64,000 nt of DNA. Origin: Aurantiochytrium sp. KH105 (lineage: Eukaryota; Sar; Bigyra; Thraustochytrida; Thraustochytriidae). The stretch is from contig BGKB01000109.1 in NCBI GenBank assembly GCA_003116975.1, positions 1-64,000 on the forward strand. The letters are read 5' to 3'. Under the pieces are notes generated by a model. That model had not been told where the DNA came from and ran no database searches. It saw only the letters and a program-made list of their open reading frames with translations. Positions within the stretch are counted from its first letter, which is position 1, and each line of letters starts with the position of its first letter. Of the stretch, positions 9,476 through 18,500 are shown piece by piece. The position numbers were made by a program, and so were the translations under genes.

Positions 9476-9952
9476 TGCTCGCGCTCAATCGTCAAAAAAT
9501 TAAGAGTAGCAAAGGCAACGTCCTCGTGGTTGATCGTCGTCCGTTCGCAAGTAGTGCAAGAAGGGATTGAAAAGAGACGTCTGAGAGAGGGCCTCGGCAG
9601 AAGATCAGTCCTGCCACGAGGCCTCACGAAGCGAATTTGGGGTTTGAATTTGAAATTTGAATTTGAAAGTGTTGAAGTTGACGGTGAAGTTGAATTCGAA
9701 TCTGTTCAAGGTGTCGCGAGCCAGGCCCTCTTGCTGAGCGCCCGTGCCAATGCGCATGACCGCCTCGAGCTGCATGATCGATGATCGTGCGGTGAGAGGT
9801 CCAACAGCCAGCAAGATTGTCACGACGCGGCCGGAGACTCGATGCGTATACGTAGTATGCTGCGGGGCTCGACTAGTGTACATGAGTGGGCTCCAACAAA
9901 AGGTATGAGTGCGAGTGAGCCGAGGGGAAAGGGAAACTCTAGTTTGGTTTCG
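9476..9952. promoter_or_regulatory. Intergenic with TTTGAA-rich block
   Basis: Separates the 3' end of the BBOF1-like gene from the start of the downstream minus-strand gene. Positions 9639-9710 hold repeated TTTGAA/AATTTG units. The same vocabulary recurs at 14703-14765 and 31339-31352 in other upstream regions. No gene is seen. Confidence 0.4.
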
Positions 9953-11521
9953 CTAGTGCGCAGCAGGCCTCTCCGCGAGAAGACCCGAGACGTCTGCAGA
10001 ACCTGAAGCGCGAGTGCTGTCAGAGGCATGGACAATAGAAAGGCCTGTGAGTCCAGCCTGGGTGGCATCGCGAATAATATCCCCGGCCTGATTTTCAACA
10101 GCGTTGATTCGTGCAAAGAGAATCCGAAGCACACGCTCCCGGTCTGCCCAGCTTAGGTCACGCAACTCAATGTTGAAGTCTTTTGGAAAGAAGACCCGAT
10201 TGCCCATGACCGGTGCAGACAGATGCGAGTCATTCTCAATTCCAAGATGCTGCGGCCGCTGAAATTCGCGATCCTGCGCAGCACGGATAGAAGGTAGTCG
10301 TGTTGAGTGTGACCTCGCAGAGGAGGGTGGCGCATTCGCTGCGGAGCGTACTCGCTTACGATGTTCCGCAGCGAGTCGATGATGCTCCTCAACGCGCGCG
10401 CGGCGTACTTCTTTCTTGACTTGCTCGAGAGCTTCTAAAAAGAACTGCTCTGTCTCCGTCCGCTGGTCAAGGATGACCTGTGCAAGCTTGCGGATGTTTG
10501 TGAGCTCCTTGTTTTTCAGCTTGACAAGCTGCTTGAGACCGGCCACCTCGAGATTGAGGCTCTCCGTTTCCTTGCGAAATTTGGAGTCAGCATCTGCTTG
10601 CCGCTGCTCAGCATCTCGAACAGCTTGCGAGAGCGTCCGTTCGAGCGCCTTGATTTTTTGTCTTGCATTGTGGATTTCGTTCTCCTTGTAAAATCCCCTC
10701 GCAGCATACTCTTCTTCCTTGCCGCTGGCAAGCTCGAGATTGCGGCGCGCTCGCTTGTTTTCTTCGACAAGGGCCTTGTTTTGGGCCTGAAGCTCGTCGC
10801 AGGTCTGGAGCTGGAATTTGAGCTCCTCACCCATTCGCTTGTTATCGGCTATGATTTTGCGGGTATCGGCGTCAAGCCCCTGCTGCGCGTCCTCTCGTGC
10901 CTTTTGTTCGATGCTTTCGATGCGCATTTCCATTTCACGCTGCTTTCGCGCGGTTTTCTCTATAAATTCCCGTTCCATGGTGTGAATTTTTTCCTGGTGT
11001 TCCTTTGCCTGTTCGGCAGCCCTGCTTTCGGCGGCCTCGAGGCGCGCATTGAGCACATCACGTTTGTGTTTATATTCGGAGAGAAGCTCGAGCTCGTCCT
11101 CGAGCGCGAGCACCTTGGCATCGAGAGCAGCTTTGGTGTCTTCGAGCTCCTTTTGGGCTTTGCTGACGGCCGCCTCACTGGTCGCTCGCGTAGCTTTGAG
11201 CTCCTCTTCGGCTCGCGCCTCGCTTCTGTTGCTCTCTTCGGCAAGCCTGGCAATCGTTGCATCCTTTTTCTCGATTTCGTTTTGAAAGTATGCTACGAAC
11301 TCATGCGTGTCCTTTTCGCTCTTGGCGGCTTTTTCCTTGAGACTGAGATTTTCTTCGCGCAGGGCTTCAACGCGCAGCTTGAGGCCCTCGACCCGCGATT
11401 CGAGCGACTGCTTGTAGAGTGCGTCTTCTGCGCTATCGCCTCTCGATCCAGGTCGCGGAGCTGCCGACGCTTTGGCGCTTCCGGCGGCTGCTGCCTTGGC
11501 CTGTTTCTTCTTCTTGGCCAT
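9953..11521 (-). CDS. BBOF1: Basal body-orientation factor 1-like coiled-coil protein (CCDC176/BBOF1, DUF4515)
   Basis: A 522-residue, almost entirely coiled-coil protein beginning MAKKKKQAKA. Residues about 335-372 (LKNKELTNIRKLAQVILDQR, then TETEQFFLEALEQVK) match the most conserved block of animal BBOF1, where the same K-LA-ILD-RTE-E-FFL-AL-QVK pattern occurs. The Lys-rich N-terminus and overall length also agree. BBOF1 is a basal-body/axonemal protein needed to orient or stabilise motile cilia, so the gene implies a flagellated stage. The tail beyond about residue 380 is basic and Ser/Pro-rich, then weakly helical. Single exon. It is transcribed in the same direction as the RPGRIP1L-like gene 4 kb away, a second ciliary gene. 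The assignment rests on the conserved block; the rest could be any coiled coil. Confidence 0.8.
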   Translation of the reverse strand: MAKKKKQAKAAAAGSAKASAAPRPGSRGDSAEDALYKQSLESRVEGLKLRVEALREENLSLKEKAAKSEKDTHEFVAYFQNEIEKKDATIARLAEESNRSEARAEEELKATRATSEAAVSKAQKELEDTKAALDAKVLALEDELELLSEYKHKRDVLNARLEAAESRAAEQAKEHQEKIHTMEREFIEKTARKQREMEMRIESIEQKAREDAQQGLDADTRKIIADNKRMGEELKFQLQTCDELQAQNKALVEENKRARRNLELASGKEEEYAARGFYKENEIHNARQKIKALERTLSQAVRDAEQRQADADSKFRKETESLNLEVAGLKQLVKLKNKELTNIRKLAQVILDQRTETEQFFLEALEQVKKEVRRARVEEHHRLAAEHRKRVRSAANAPPSSARSHSTRLPSIRAAQDREFQRPQHLGIENDSHLSAPVMGNRVFFPKDFNIELRDLSWADRERVLRILFARINAVENQAGDIIRDATQAGLTGLSIVHASDSTRASGSADVSGLLAERPAAH

Positions 11522-11604
11522 GCTCGCTTACGCGCCGTCTGGGGCGCTGTTGCTTCACGCGCGCACGGCCCCCCGGGACGTCACGACAAGCACGCACGCA
11601 CGTA

Positions 11605-11640
<36 letters not shown>

Positions 11641-11922
11641 CGTGCACAAAGACTGGATTTATGGCTGACCGGCTGACAAAGCGCAAGCGATGACGTCCGC
11701 GCGCTGGCTGTACTAAGCTGAGCCGAGTCGCAACTTGAACCTGGCTGGCCTGCCGGGCGCTCTCGGATCGAACGGATAAAACCAAAAATAAAAATTTATG
11801 GAAACAGGAAATTTGCCCATTGGCAAGCAAAGCAAGCAAGGGAAAAGAAAGAAAAAAAGAAAGAAAAAGGGGCGATATTCACCAAATCAGGGGATGGAGG
11901 AGAGGTGGGGGCCGATGGGTTT
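11522..11922. other. Intergenic with CACG microsatellite
   Basis: Promoter side of the BBOF1-like gene and 3' flank of the Cys-repeat gene. A CACG tetranucleotide array occupies 11591-11642, about 70 bases upstream of the BBOF1-like ATG. An A/G-rich patch lies at 11838-11870. No gene is seen. Confidence 0.6.
11591..11642. repeat. (CACG)n microsatellite
   Basis: About 13 units of CACG with one TACG variant, immediately upstream of a minus-strand start codon. Confidence 0.95.
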
Positions 11923-14151
11923 TTACGGGCCCTGCTGCAAAATGCGCAAGGCCTGTTTTGCTTGCTCCTCGCTGGTTTTGGCGTTCTGGAGTTGCTGCAT
12001 TAGTGAGGCAGGAAGCTTCTTCGCTTGCTCGATGAGATTGAGGCGGAGCTCGGGGTCGATGGCACGACTTGCTTCGGTGAGAAGAAGGCTTTGATAAATG
12101 CTAAAATGCTGCTGTACAGCAACCTGTTGCATGTGAGCTTCGCGCACTTGCTTGTGCATGTGCTCAATTAGCACTTCCTTGTTCACGCCAGGCATGCCGC
12201 CGGCGCCACCACCGCTCGCGAAGCCCATTGTGCTGGACAGGTGAGTGGGCCCTTGGCTCGATATGTTCTGTGCTGGGGAATTTGCCGCTGCTTGCCCGTT
12301 GCCCGAGCCTTGCATCTGGCCATGCGCGGTCATCAGGTTCGTGACCCCGCCCATTTGTTGGAATTGAGGCCCAGTATTTCCGCTTGGTGCTGGGGAATCT
12401 GTTGCGCGAACTTTCCGTGGACGCCCTCGCTTTGCGCCTGTTGCGGACCGCTTATTGGCTTTACCAGGGGTGGCCTCTGCCTGCGACCCGTTCGTCTCCT
12501 TCTTGTCTTTCTTTCCAGATTTGGAGCCCTCGGCTTTAGCTTTGGCCTTGATCATATTTCCTACCAAAGCAGACTTGAACGTTTTTCCATCGGTCTTTTC
12601 CTTGGAAGATACGATTCGAGGCTTGTCGCCGTTGGAGGCTTTTCCGCCTTTTTGTTTTTCTTTAACAGGCGAGGGAGCTTTGCCAACTTGGCTGCGCGAG
12701 GCAACAATGCCAGCTTCGAGTTCGGCCATGCAAGGTTTGCAGTGTGTGGCGCGAACGTTGCGGCCCTCCGTGGCCTTTGCCTGCTTGCAGCGCATGCACA
12801 TACGATATCCCAGCTCCATATCGCTCTCTTTGTGCTTGGCGCAATATTCGCGCTGACCCTTGTAGCCGTACGAGGCCGTCTTGGAGCAGCTAACATGCTT
12901 GCAAAGACGTTTCGCCACGGTAACCATGCCCGGCTTGCGGCAATCTGCACAGTGCGTCTTGTTCTTGTTGTTGGGCCATCCGTACGTTGGCGTAGTTTTC
13001 TGACAGACTTTGCAAAGCGAAGGGGAAATTGTCCCCATGTTGACTGGCCGGCAGGTGTTACAGTGCGTCTTGATGGTGCCGTTTCCGTACTGGGCAATTC
13101 TGCAGCTCTCCCCTTCGCCGCTGAAAATAAGTTGGACGCAGCCCACGCATGCGCGCTTCCACTCTGTGTTTTGTTTGTTGTGAGGCGTCTCGAAGCACTG
13201 TTGCGATTCATTCCATCGCAGCGTGTCTACTTCTACCTCGGCGCCGTGGGGCCACCATGGGCAGAGGTGCCCTGCGCGTGGAGCAAGAAGAGGCTGCAGA
13301 ACCTTTTCGGAGAGAAATAGGTCGTACTTGCAGATAATCTCAAAGCCGCGAATGCGCACAAATACGCCGAGGTCACGCTCGATGACCCTTGCTTGTGGAA
13401 CGTGCCGCCTGCCAAGCACCTCTACTCCATTATTGAGGCTCTGGACCACAATGAAGGGGTCTTTCTCGTTGCCCCAGATATGGTCTTCGGGCCGCATTTC
13501 GCCGAGCATGGGCCCGTCCTGGCCGCCACGTCGGCTTTGCACTTCTGCGTTCGAGTCGACGTCATCCTCGTCGTCTTCGTCTCCATCTTCATCGGCAACG
13601 GCATCCATGTTCGCTTTACCCTTTGATTTTGAGTTTCCACGTGGCTTCGCAGCGGCGTCCGCATTCTTGCGTGCCTTTTGCGTCTCGTTCTTGCCGATCG
13701 CGCCCTTTGCTTCCGGCAAGTCACCGCCTTTGTTTGATCGACCTGTAGATAGCTTGGCCAATGCGGGCATGTCTTTTCCGCCACTCTTTGCTTCGTCTCC
13801 GGACTTTGAAGTAGAGGATTTCGGCGCCTCTTGAGATGGAGTCGAAGGTTTAGGAGTAGGCGTAGGCGTAGTGCTAGGAGTCGCAGCAGCAGCAGCAGCA
13901 GCAGTAGCAGCAGCAGAAGGCGACGACGACGACGACGCTGATGATGATGATGATGATGAAGACGAGGCAGAGGTGGAGGTCGTTGTTTTCTTCGCGGGTG
14001 TTGGCATTGCTGAGGTCGAAGCGTCTGCTGCCTTCGAAGGGGTGGTGGACCCGGTTGCTGCAGAAGGTCCGGGGCTCTCGGCCTTTGCGGGCTTGTCTGT
14101 CTTCGCCAGGTCCGACGCAGGGATCTTATCGGTCTCCATGGCGCTCGTCAC
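11923..14151 (-). CDS. Cys-rich repeat protein resembling the EsV-1-7 type, putative nuclear regulator
   Basis: A 742-residue protein. The first 200 residues are Ser/Thr/Ala/Pro low complexity, with poly-Ala and poly-Ser encoded by trinucleotide runs. A folded-looking segment follows (about 225-310, including DHIWGNEKDPFIVVQSLNNG). Next come four consecutive Cys/His repeats (about 330-475), each a variant of C-x4-C...YG...HC-x2-C/H...GM; examples are TPTYGWPNNKNKTHCADC and ASYGYKGQREYCAKH. This pattern resembles the EsV-1-7 repeat first described in a brown-algal virus and in the Ectocarpus developmental regulator IMM. Pro/Lys-rich linkers and a Gln/Met-rich helical C-terminus complete it. 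The composition suggests a nuclear DNA- or chromatin-associated factor. The repeat assignment is by eye; another zinc-ribbon family is possible. Confidence 0.6.
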   Translation of the reverse strand: MTSAMETDKIPASDLAKTDKPAKAESPGPSAATGSTTPSKAADASTSAMPTPAKKTTTSTSASSSSSSSSSASSSSSPSAAATAAAAAAATPSTTPTPTPKPSTPSQEAPKSSTSKSGDEAKSGGKDMPALAKLSTGRSNKGGDLPEAKGAIGKNETQKARKNADAAAKPRGNSKSKGKANMDAVADEDGDEDDEDDVDSNAEVQSRRGGQDGPMLGEMRPEDHIWGNEKDPFIVVQSLNNGVEVLGRRHVPQARVIERDLGVFVRIRGFEIICKYDLFLSEKVLQPLLAPRAGHLCPWWPHGAEVEVDTLRWNESQQCFETPHNKQNTEWKRACVGCVQLIFSGEGESCRIAQYGNGTIKTHCNTCRPVNMGTISPSLCKVCQKTTPTYGWPNNKNKTHCADCRKPGMVTVAKRLCKHVSCSKTASYGYKGQREYCAKHKESDMELGYRMCMRCKQAKATEGRNVRATHCKPCMAELEAGIVASRSQVGKAPSPVKEKQKGGKASNGDKPRIVSSKEKTDGKTFKSALVGNMIKAKAKAEGSKSGKKDKKETNGSQAEATPGKANKRSATGAKRGRPRKVRATDSPAPSGNTGPQFQQMGGVTNLMTAHGQMQGSGNGQAAANSPAQNISSQGPTHLSSTMGFASGGGAGGMPGVNKEVLIEHMHKQVREAHMQQVAVQQHFSIYQSLLLTEASRAIDPELRLNLIEQAKKLPASLMQQLQNAKTSEEQAKQALRILQQGP

Positions 14152-14484
14152 TTCAGCTCTCTCTCCTCTGTATCCTCGGACTACTCTCCAACTCGTCTGC
14201 CTGCCTGCCTGCCTGCCTGGCAGCCGTCACCGGTCTCGGGCCGGTTTCTTTGCACGGCGTGTCGTATTATTTTCTTCTTCTTCGTCTTTCTACGCAGACA
14301 GCGACGGCGTCAGCGGCAGCGGCAGCGGGGTCTGCGGCTGCCACGCGCGGCCCCACCCTCGCCCTCGTCCGCGCCCGCGCGCTGCGCGCGCCCGCGCAGG
14401 GGCGGCCAGCGACTCTCCCTGCTGTCCTCGCAAGCTCGCGCCCGCCCGGCCGCCCGCCCGCTCGCGTGCCTCGGCGCGACGCCG

Positions 14485-14517
14485 CAGACAGACAGACAGA
14501 CAGGCAGACAGACAGAC
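14485..14517. repeat. (CAGA)n microsatellite
   Basis: About eight CAGA units with one CAGG variant, upstream of the Cys-repeat gene. Confidence 0.9.
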
Positions 14518-14792
14518 GGTCAGGCACGCAGACCCCCGGGGCGAGCAGCGAGCCTGCGGCGGCTGCCGCGAGACCTGCTGCAGGCGCTGCGCGGGCCGGC
14601 GCGCGCGGCCGCTCTGCCGCCTCGCGCTCCTTGGTCGCGCGCTGAGACGAGCGAGGAGGCGAGACGAGATGCCGCTTTGGTTTGAATCGAGGCGGCCGCT
14701 CCTTTGAATCGTTTTGAATGGAATGCTTGAGGCGAATGAATTCGAATTCGATTTCAAATTCAACCAAATTCCAAGCCTGCATGCTTTGCTTC

Positions 14793-14825
<33 letters not shown>
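14793..14825. repeat. (CTTG)n microsatellite
   Basis: Eight CTTG units. The same unit recurs at 34928-34960 and 56111-56132, and as its complement near 15434-15454. Confidence 0.95.
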
Positions 14826-15548
14826 GTTGCCTGCCTGCTTTCTTTTCAAAAACTCTTTTCGCTCACAGTCAGCCCGCTTCTTTCTCTTACTGGTTTATAG
14901 ACGTGATGGTAGGAGGAGTGGTAGTATAGGCCTCGCGCGCTGTGTGGCGCCGCTCCGAGTGTCACTTGCCGTGCCGCATTCTCCACTTTCGCTGCGGGGA
15001 TACACCACTGTAACCGCGCCGGGCAAAAACACGGCGCCGGCTGCGGGGCGCGGAGACAAGGGCCGCGGCGGCGCGGAAGTGGAGAATGCGCTCATTCCGC
15101 ACTTGTGAGCACCCGGTGCGGACTGTGAGCGCCGCGCCGCACTACGCCTCCGGCGCGCCAACGGCCCGCTCTGTGGGGCCGGCCGGGGAGGAGAGGCGGA
15201 GAAGTGCGGGGGAGTCGAGGGAGGGAAGCAGGGAGGGAGAGAGAAAGAGGGAGGGAGGGAGGAAGATTTTTTTCCCATCGCGGCCAAGAGCTCTTTTGCT
15301 GCTGCACTGGTGGTCAGTCCCTGGCAATGGACCAAGGCTCAGATGACGCGACGCGAGCGGGTCATCGGCGCGTGGAATGCATGTCGCAGAGGTTTCGTGG
15401 AAAAAGTTTGAGCGAAGGCGAATGCGAGCACGTAAGCAAGCAAGCAAGCAAGCAAATAAGCAACCAAGTAAGTTAGTTTTGTAGACAACACGAAGGGCCA
15501 ACGATCATTTGAAGTGATAATAGGACAGAGTAGATATGGCTTCTAAGG

Positions 15549-18500
15549 TTAGGCGCGGCGCTGCAGGACCTGCAAAAGGTCGAGAGCCTGGAGAGAAAGG
15601 GAAATCTTGGCAACGACGCGGTTGTCGCGGTCATAGACCTCGAGGTCGTCGCCATCAAGGTCGCGCATCTCCTCAAGAAGCTCGACGAGATCCACACGGG
15701 TACGTCCGAGGGTCTTAGAGCGACCCGAGGGACGAACGCCCACGAGCTCGAGGTCCAAGTAAGCCTTGCCAGTACGCAAGGCTGCCTTAAGGGCCTTGCG
15801 TGTGCGAGATCCAGTGATTGCGGAAATGATCTTGCGCTGGTCACACTTGATCGTTTGCCGCTTGTGCGTCCCAGAACACGCCGCAGCGGGCGTGCGCACA
15901 ATTTCCTTGTCCGGCAGACTGAACTGTAAAAACACACGCTCTAATTCCGTGTGCAACTTTCCTAGCTTGATGCTGCGAACATGCAATGTCAGACTCTCAG
16001 AGGACAACGCCTCTGCTGCTGCACCCTCACTAGCGATTTGTTGTTGCTCGTGACTGCTTCCCGCTCGCTGTCTGCGGCGCGGGGAGGAATTACTCCTGGC
16101 CGGGATCCCACCCTTGCCAGCTGCGAAATCAACAAATTCATCATACGAAATGAAGCCGTCGCCGTCTTGGTCAAAGATGTCCATGATCATACGCACCTCG
16201 CCGTCCGTGAGCTCCAGGTTCAAGTGACCGAGACCATCTCGAAAGGCTTTGCGTGAGATAAGCCCGTCTGCATTGCGCTCAAAGTGCCGAAACGCTTTCC
16301 GGAGCGACGCGACGCGACCCAGCATGCGGCGAAACTTATCTGCGACCTCTTCCACGGTTGCCTCTTCCTCAGGTGCCACAGCACGCAAAAAGTCGCGATA
16401 GCGCACCCGCGAGTCCTTACCGGCAAACCGCTCGATTAAAAGTCGCACGTGCTCAGGCTTCACGTCGATACCAAGCTGCTCGAGCCCGCGCCGAAAGTCG
16501 TCGGCATCAATGAATCCCGCATAGTGCGGGTCAAAGTGCTCGAAGGACTGCCTGTATGCGACTCCCTTCTGGTGAGCCTTTCGCACAAGCGCCCGCAGCT
16601 GCTGCGCGATCTCGTCTGCATCGCGGTCGGCTTGGCGCCGCTTGGCGCCTGGCACGGCGCTTGCATCTTCGCCCTGTGCAAAGGCCACGAATTCGGCAAA
16701 ACTGATGCGCCCGTTTCCGTCAATATCGAACTTGTCCAGCAATGCACGCACCTCGGAGTCGCTCAAATCGAAATGCAAGACCTCGAGGCCCCGGCGAAAA
16801 GCATGTCGCGAAACCTGGCCGTGTGCATCAGGCTCAAAGTGGCGAAAGGTCTTTTCGAGTCCTCCTCGCCCAAGTCGACTCACACGCTTTTCGATGAGGT
16901 GCCGGAGCTTGTCCGCGACCTCTTCCACGAAGGCAACATCGGTCGGCAAGCATTCGCGTAAGAATTGCCTGTATTTGATTGTCCGTCGCTTCGAGCCTGC
17001 GAAGCGAGCAAACATTGCACCCAGCTGTTCCTTCGAGAGCTCAAAGCCGAGATCCCGCAGACCGGTCTCAAAGTCCTCGTAGGTAATCTGACCCGAGTAG
17101 TCAGTATCAAAGTGCTCAAACGACTTACGATAGTCCACGCCGCGATCATGCGCTTTCTTGAGCAGCGTTTGGAACTCGTGCATGGCCGTGTCGACGCTCG
17201 TTTCCAGATCGACACCGCTGTTGCGACGAGCGCGACGACTTGAGCTTCTCGGGCTTGCGGGCGTAGCGACCGTGAGCTCAACGCCCCCATTGACAAAGTC
17301 GAGACATTCCTGAGTATCAACTTGGCCTCCAGTTCCAGCAAACACAAAGCAGTCTGCGAGCAGGTGAGCGTCCCTCTCCTCGAGACCGAGCTGTTGGGAC
17401 GTTCCGAGTAGCTGACTTAAAAAGACTGGCTTGGGGTTCACTCCGCCTGCGCCAGGTGTGAGAAGTTGTTGCAGCTGCACCCCGCCATCACGCAGCTTGC
17501 GGCGAAGACGATCCGCAATTGTCACGGCCTGACGCGCCAGCTTGACCTGTTCCTCGAGCCATTGCGCAACAGCCTGAACTTTTGCGCTCCCTGCACCATT
17601 TGGATCGAAACGAACAACAATGCGCGTGATCTCCTCGCGCGAAAGAGTCAAGCCAAGCTTTTTCGCTGCGCTGCGCAGCCCATGTTTGTCGACAAATCCA
17701 GTCCCATCTTCGTCGAACTTGCGAATTTCCTTTTGAGGATCGCGCGTCCACTCTTCCGCAAGCACGCTGGACATGATTAGCTTGCGAATTTTGCGCTCGA
17801 GTTGCGGGCCGAATTCAGGATCCTGAACAAAAGCTGCGAACTCGCCAAAATCAACTTTACCAGAGTTTGAAACGTTGATTTTCTCGAAAAGCCCGACAAC
17901 AACGCGATCGGGGGCCTCGAGAGCAAGATCCTTGATGGCTCGCTTCCATGCCTCAAGATCAAAGTGGCCCTTGCGTCGGCGATCAAAGTGTGTCATCGGG
18001 ACGCGAATGTTACCCTGCAGCTCGACCTGTTCCTCCACCATGGCCCGCACTTGTTCGCCTAAATGGGCCACCGCCAGCGCAGATCCGCTCTCACACTCTG
18101 CAAGATGAAGAAGACGAGCGAACTCAACCACGCCTGTGCTCTCTGTATCGAGAACCAGCGCAAGGTCCTCGAGAGCATCATGCGGGACGGCTGGATCGAC
18201 CTTTCGCAACGCAGCCAAGAAGCTTTCCTTGCGAAGCTGCAGACTTGATGCCTTGGCACCATGGTGGGCAAAGAGCGCGCGGAAATTTACCCCACGGCGA
18301 CGCCCGGCGTACACGAGCCGCTTAACGAGCATCATCTGGTGCTCGGAAAGCCTCACGCCTTCCTGACGTGGGCTGCGTGGTCTCTGCACAGTTTGCGAAG
18401 CAGCACTTTGCTCTTTGCGCACAGCCTCGGCAAATTCCTCGAACGACACATGGCCATCATGATTAGCGTCGAAGCGTTCTACCAAGGCGTGGACCTCGGC

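Larger units (their letters stand above)
14152..15548. other. Long intergenic/upstream region with repeats and promoter-like motifs
   Basis: No supported gene. From left to right it holds CTGC units (14200-14220), CAGA units (14485-14517), a GAATTC/TTTGAA-rich block (14703-14765), CTTG units (14793-14825), a motif region with CACTTGCC and an inverted pair of a 13-base arm (14976-14988 and 15077-15089), ATTCCGCACTTGTG (15094-15107), GGGA-rich purine tracts (15215-15262) and AAGC units (15434-15454). Because eIF4A and the tetraspanin carry the same motifs upstream, this is probably the distal promoter/5'UTR of the Cys-repeat gene. Confidence 0.4.

Noticed and set aside
10598-11668. 356-codon + frame opposite the BBOF1-like gene
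   Set aside because: Leu/Phe-rich antisense product of a coiled-coil gene, no domain; the minus-strand frame has recognisable homology.
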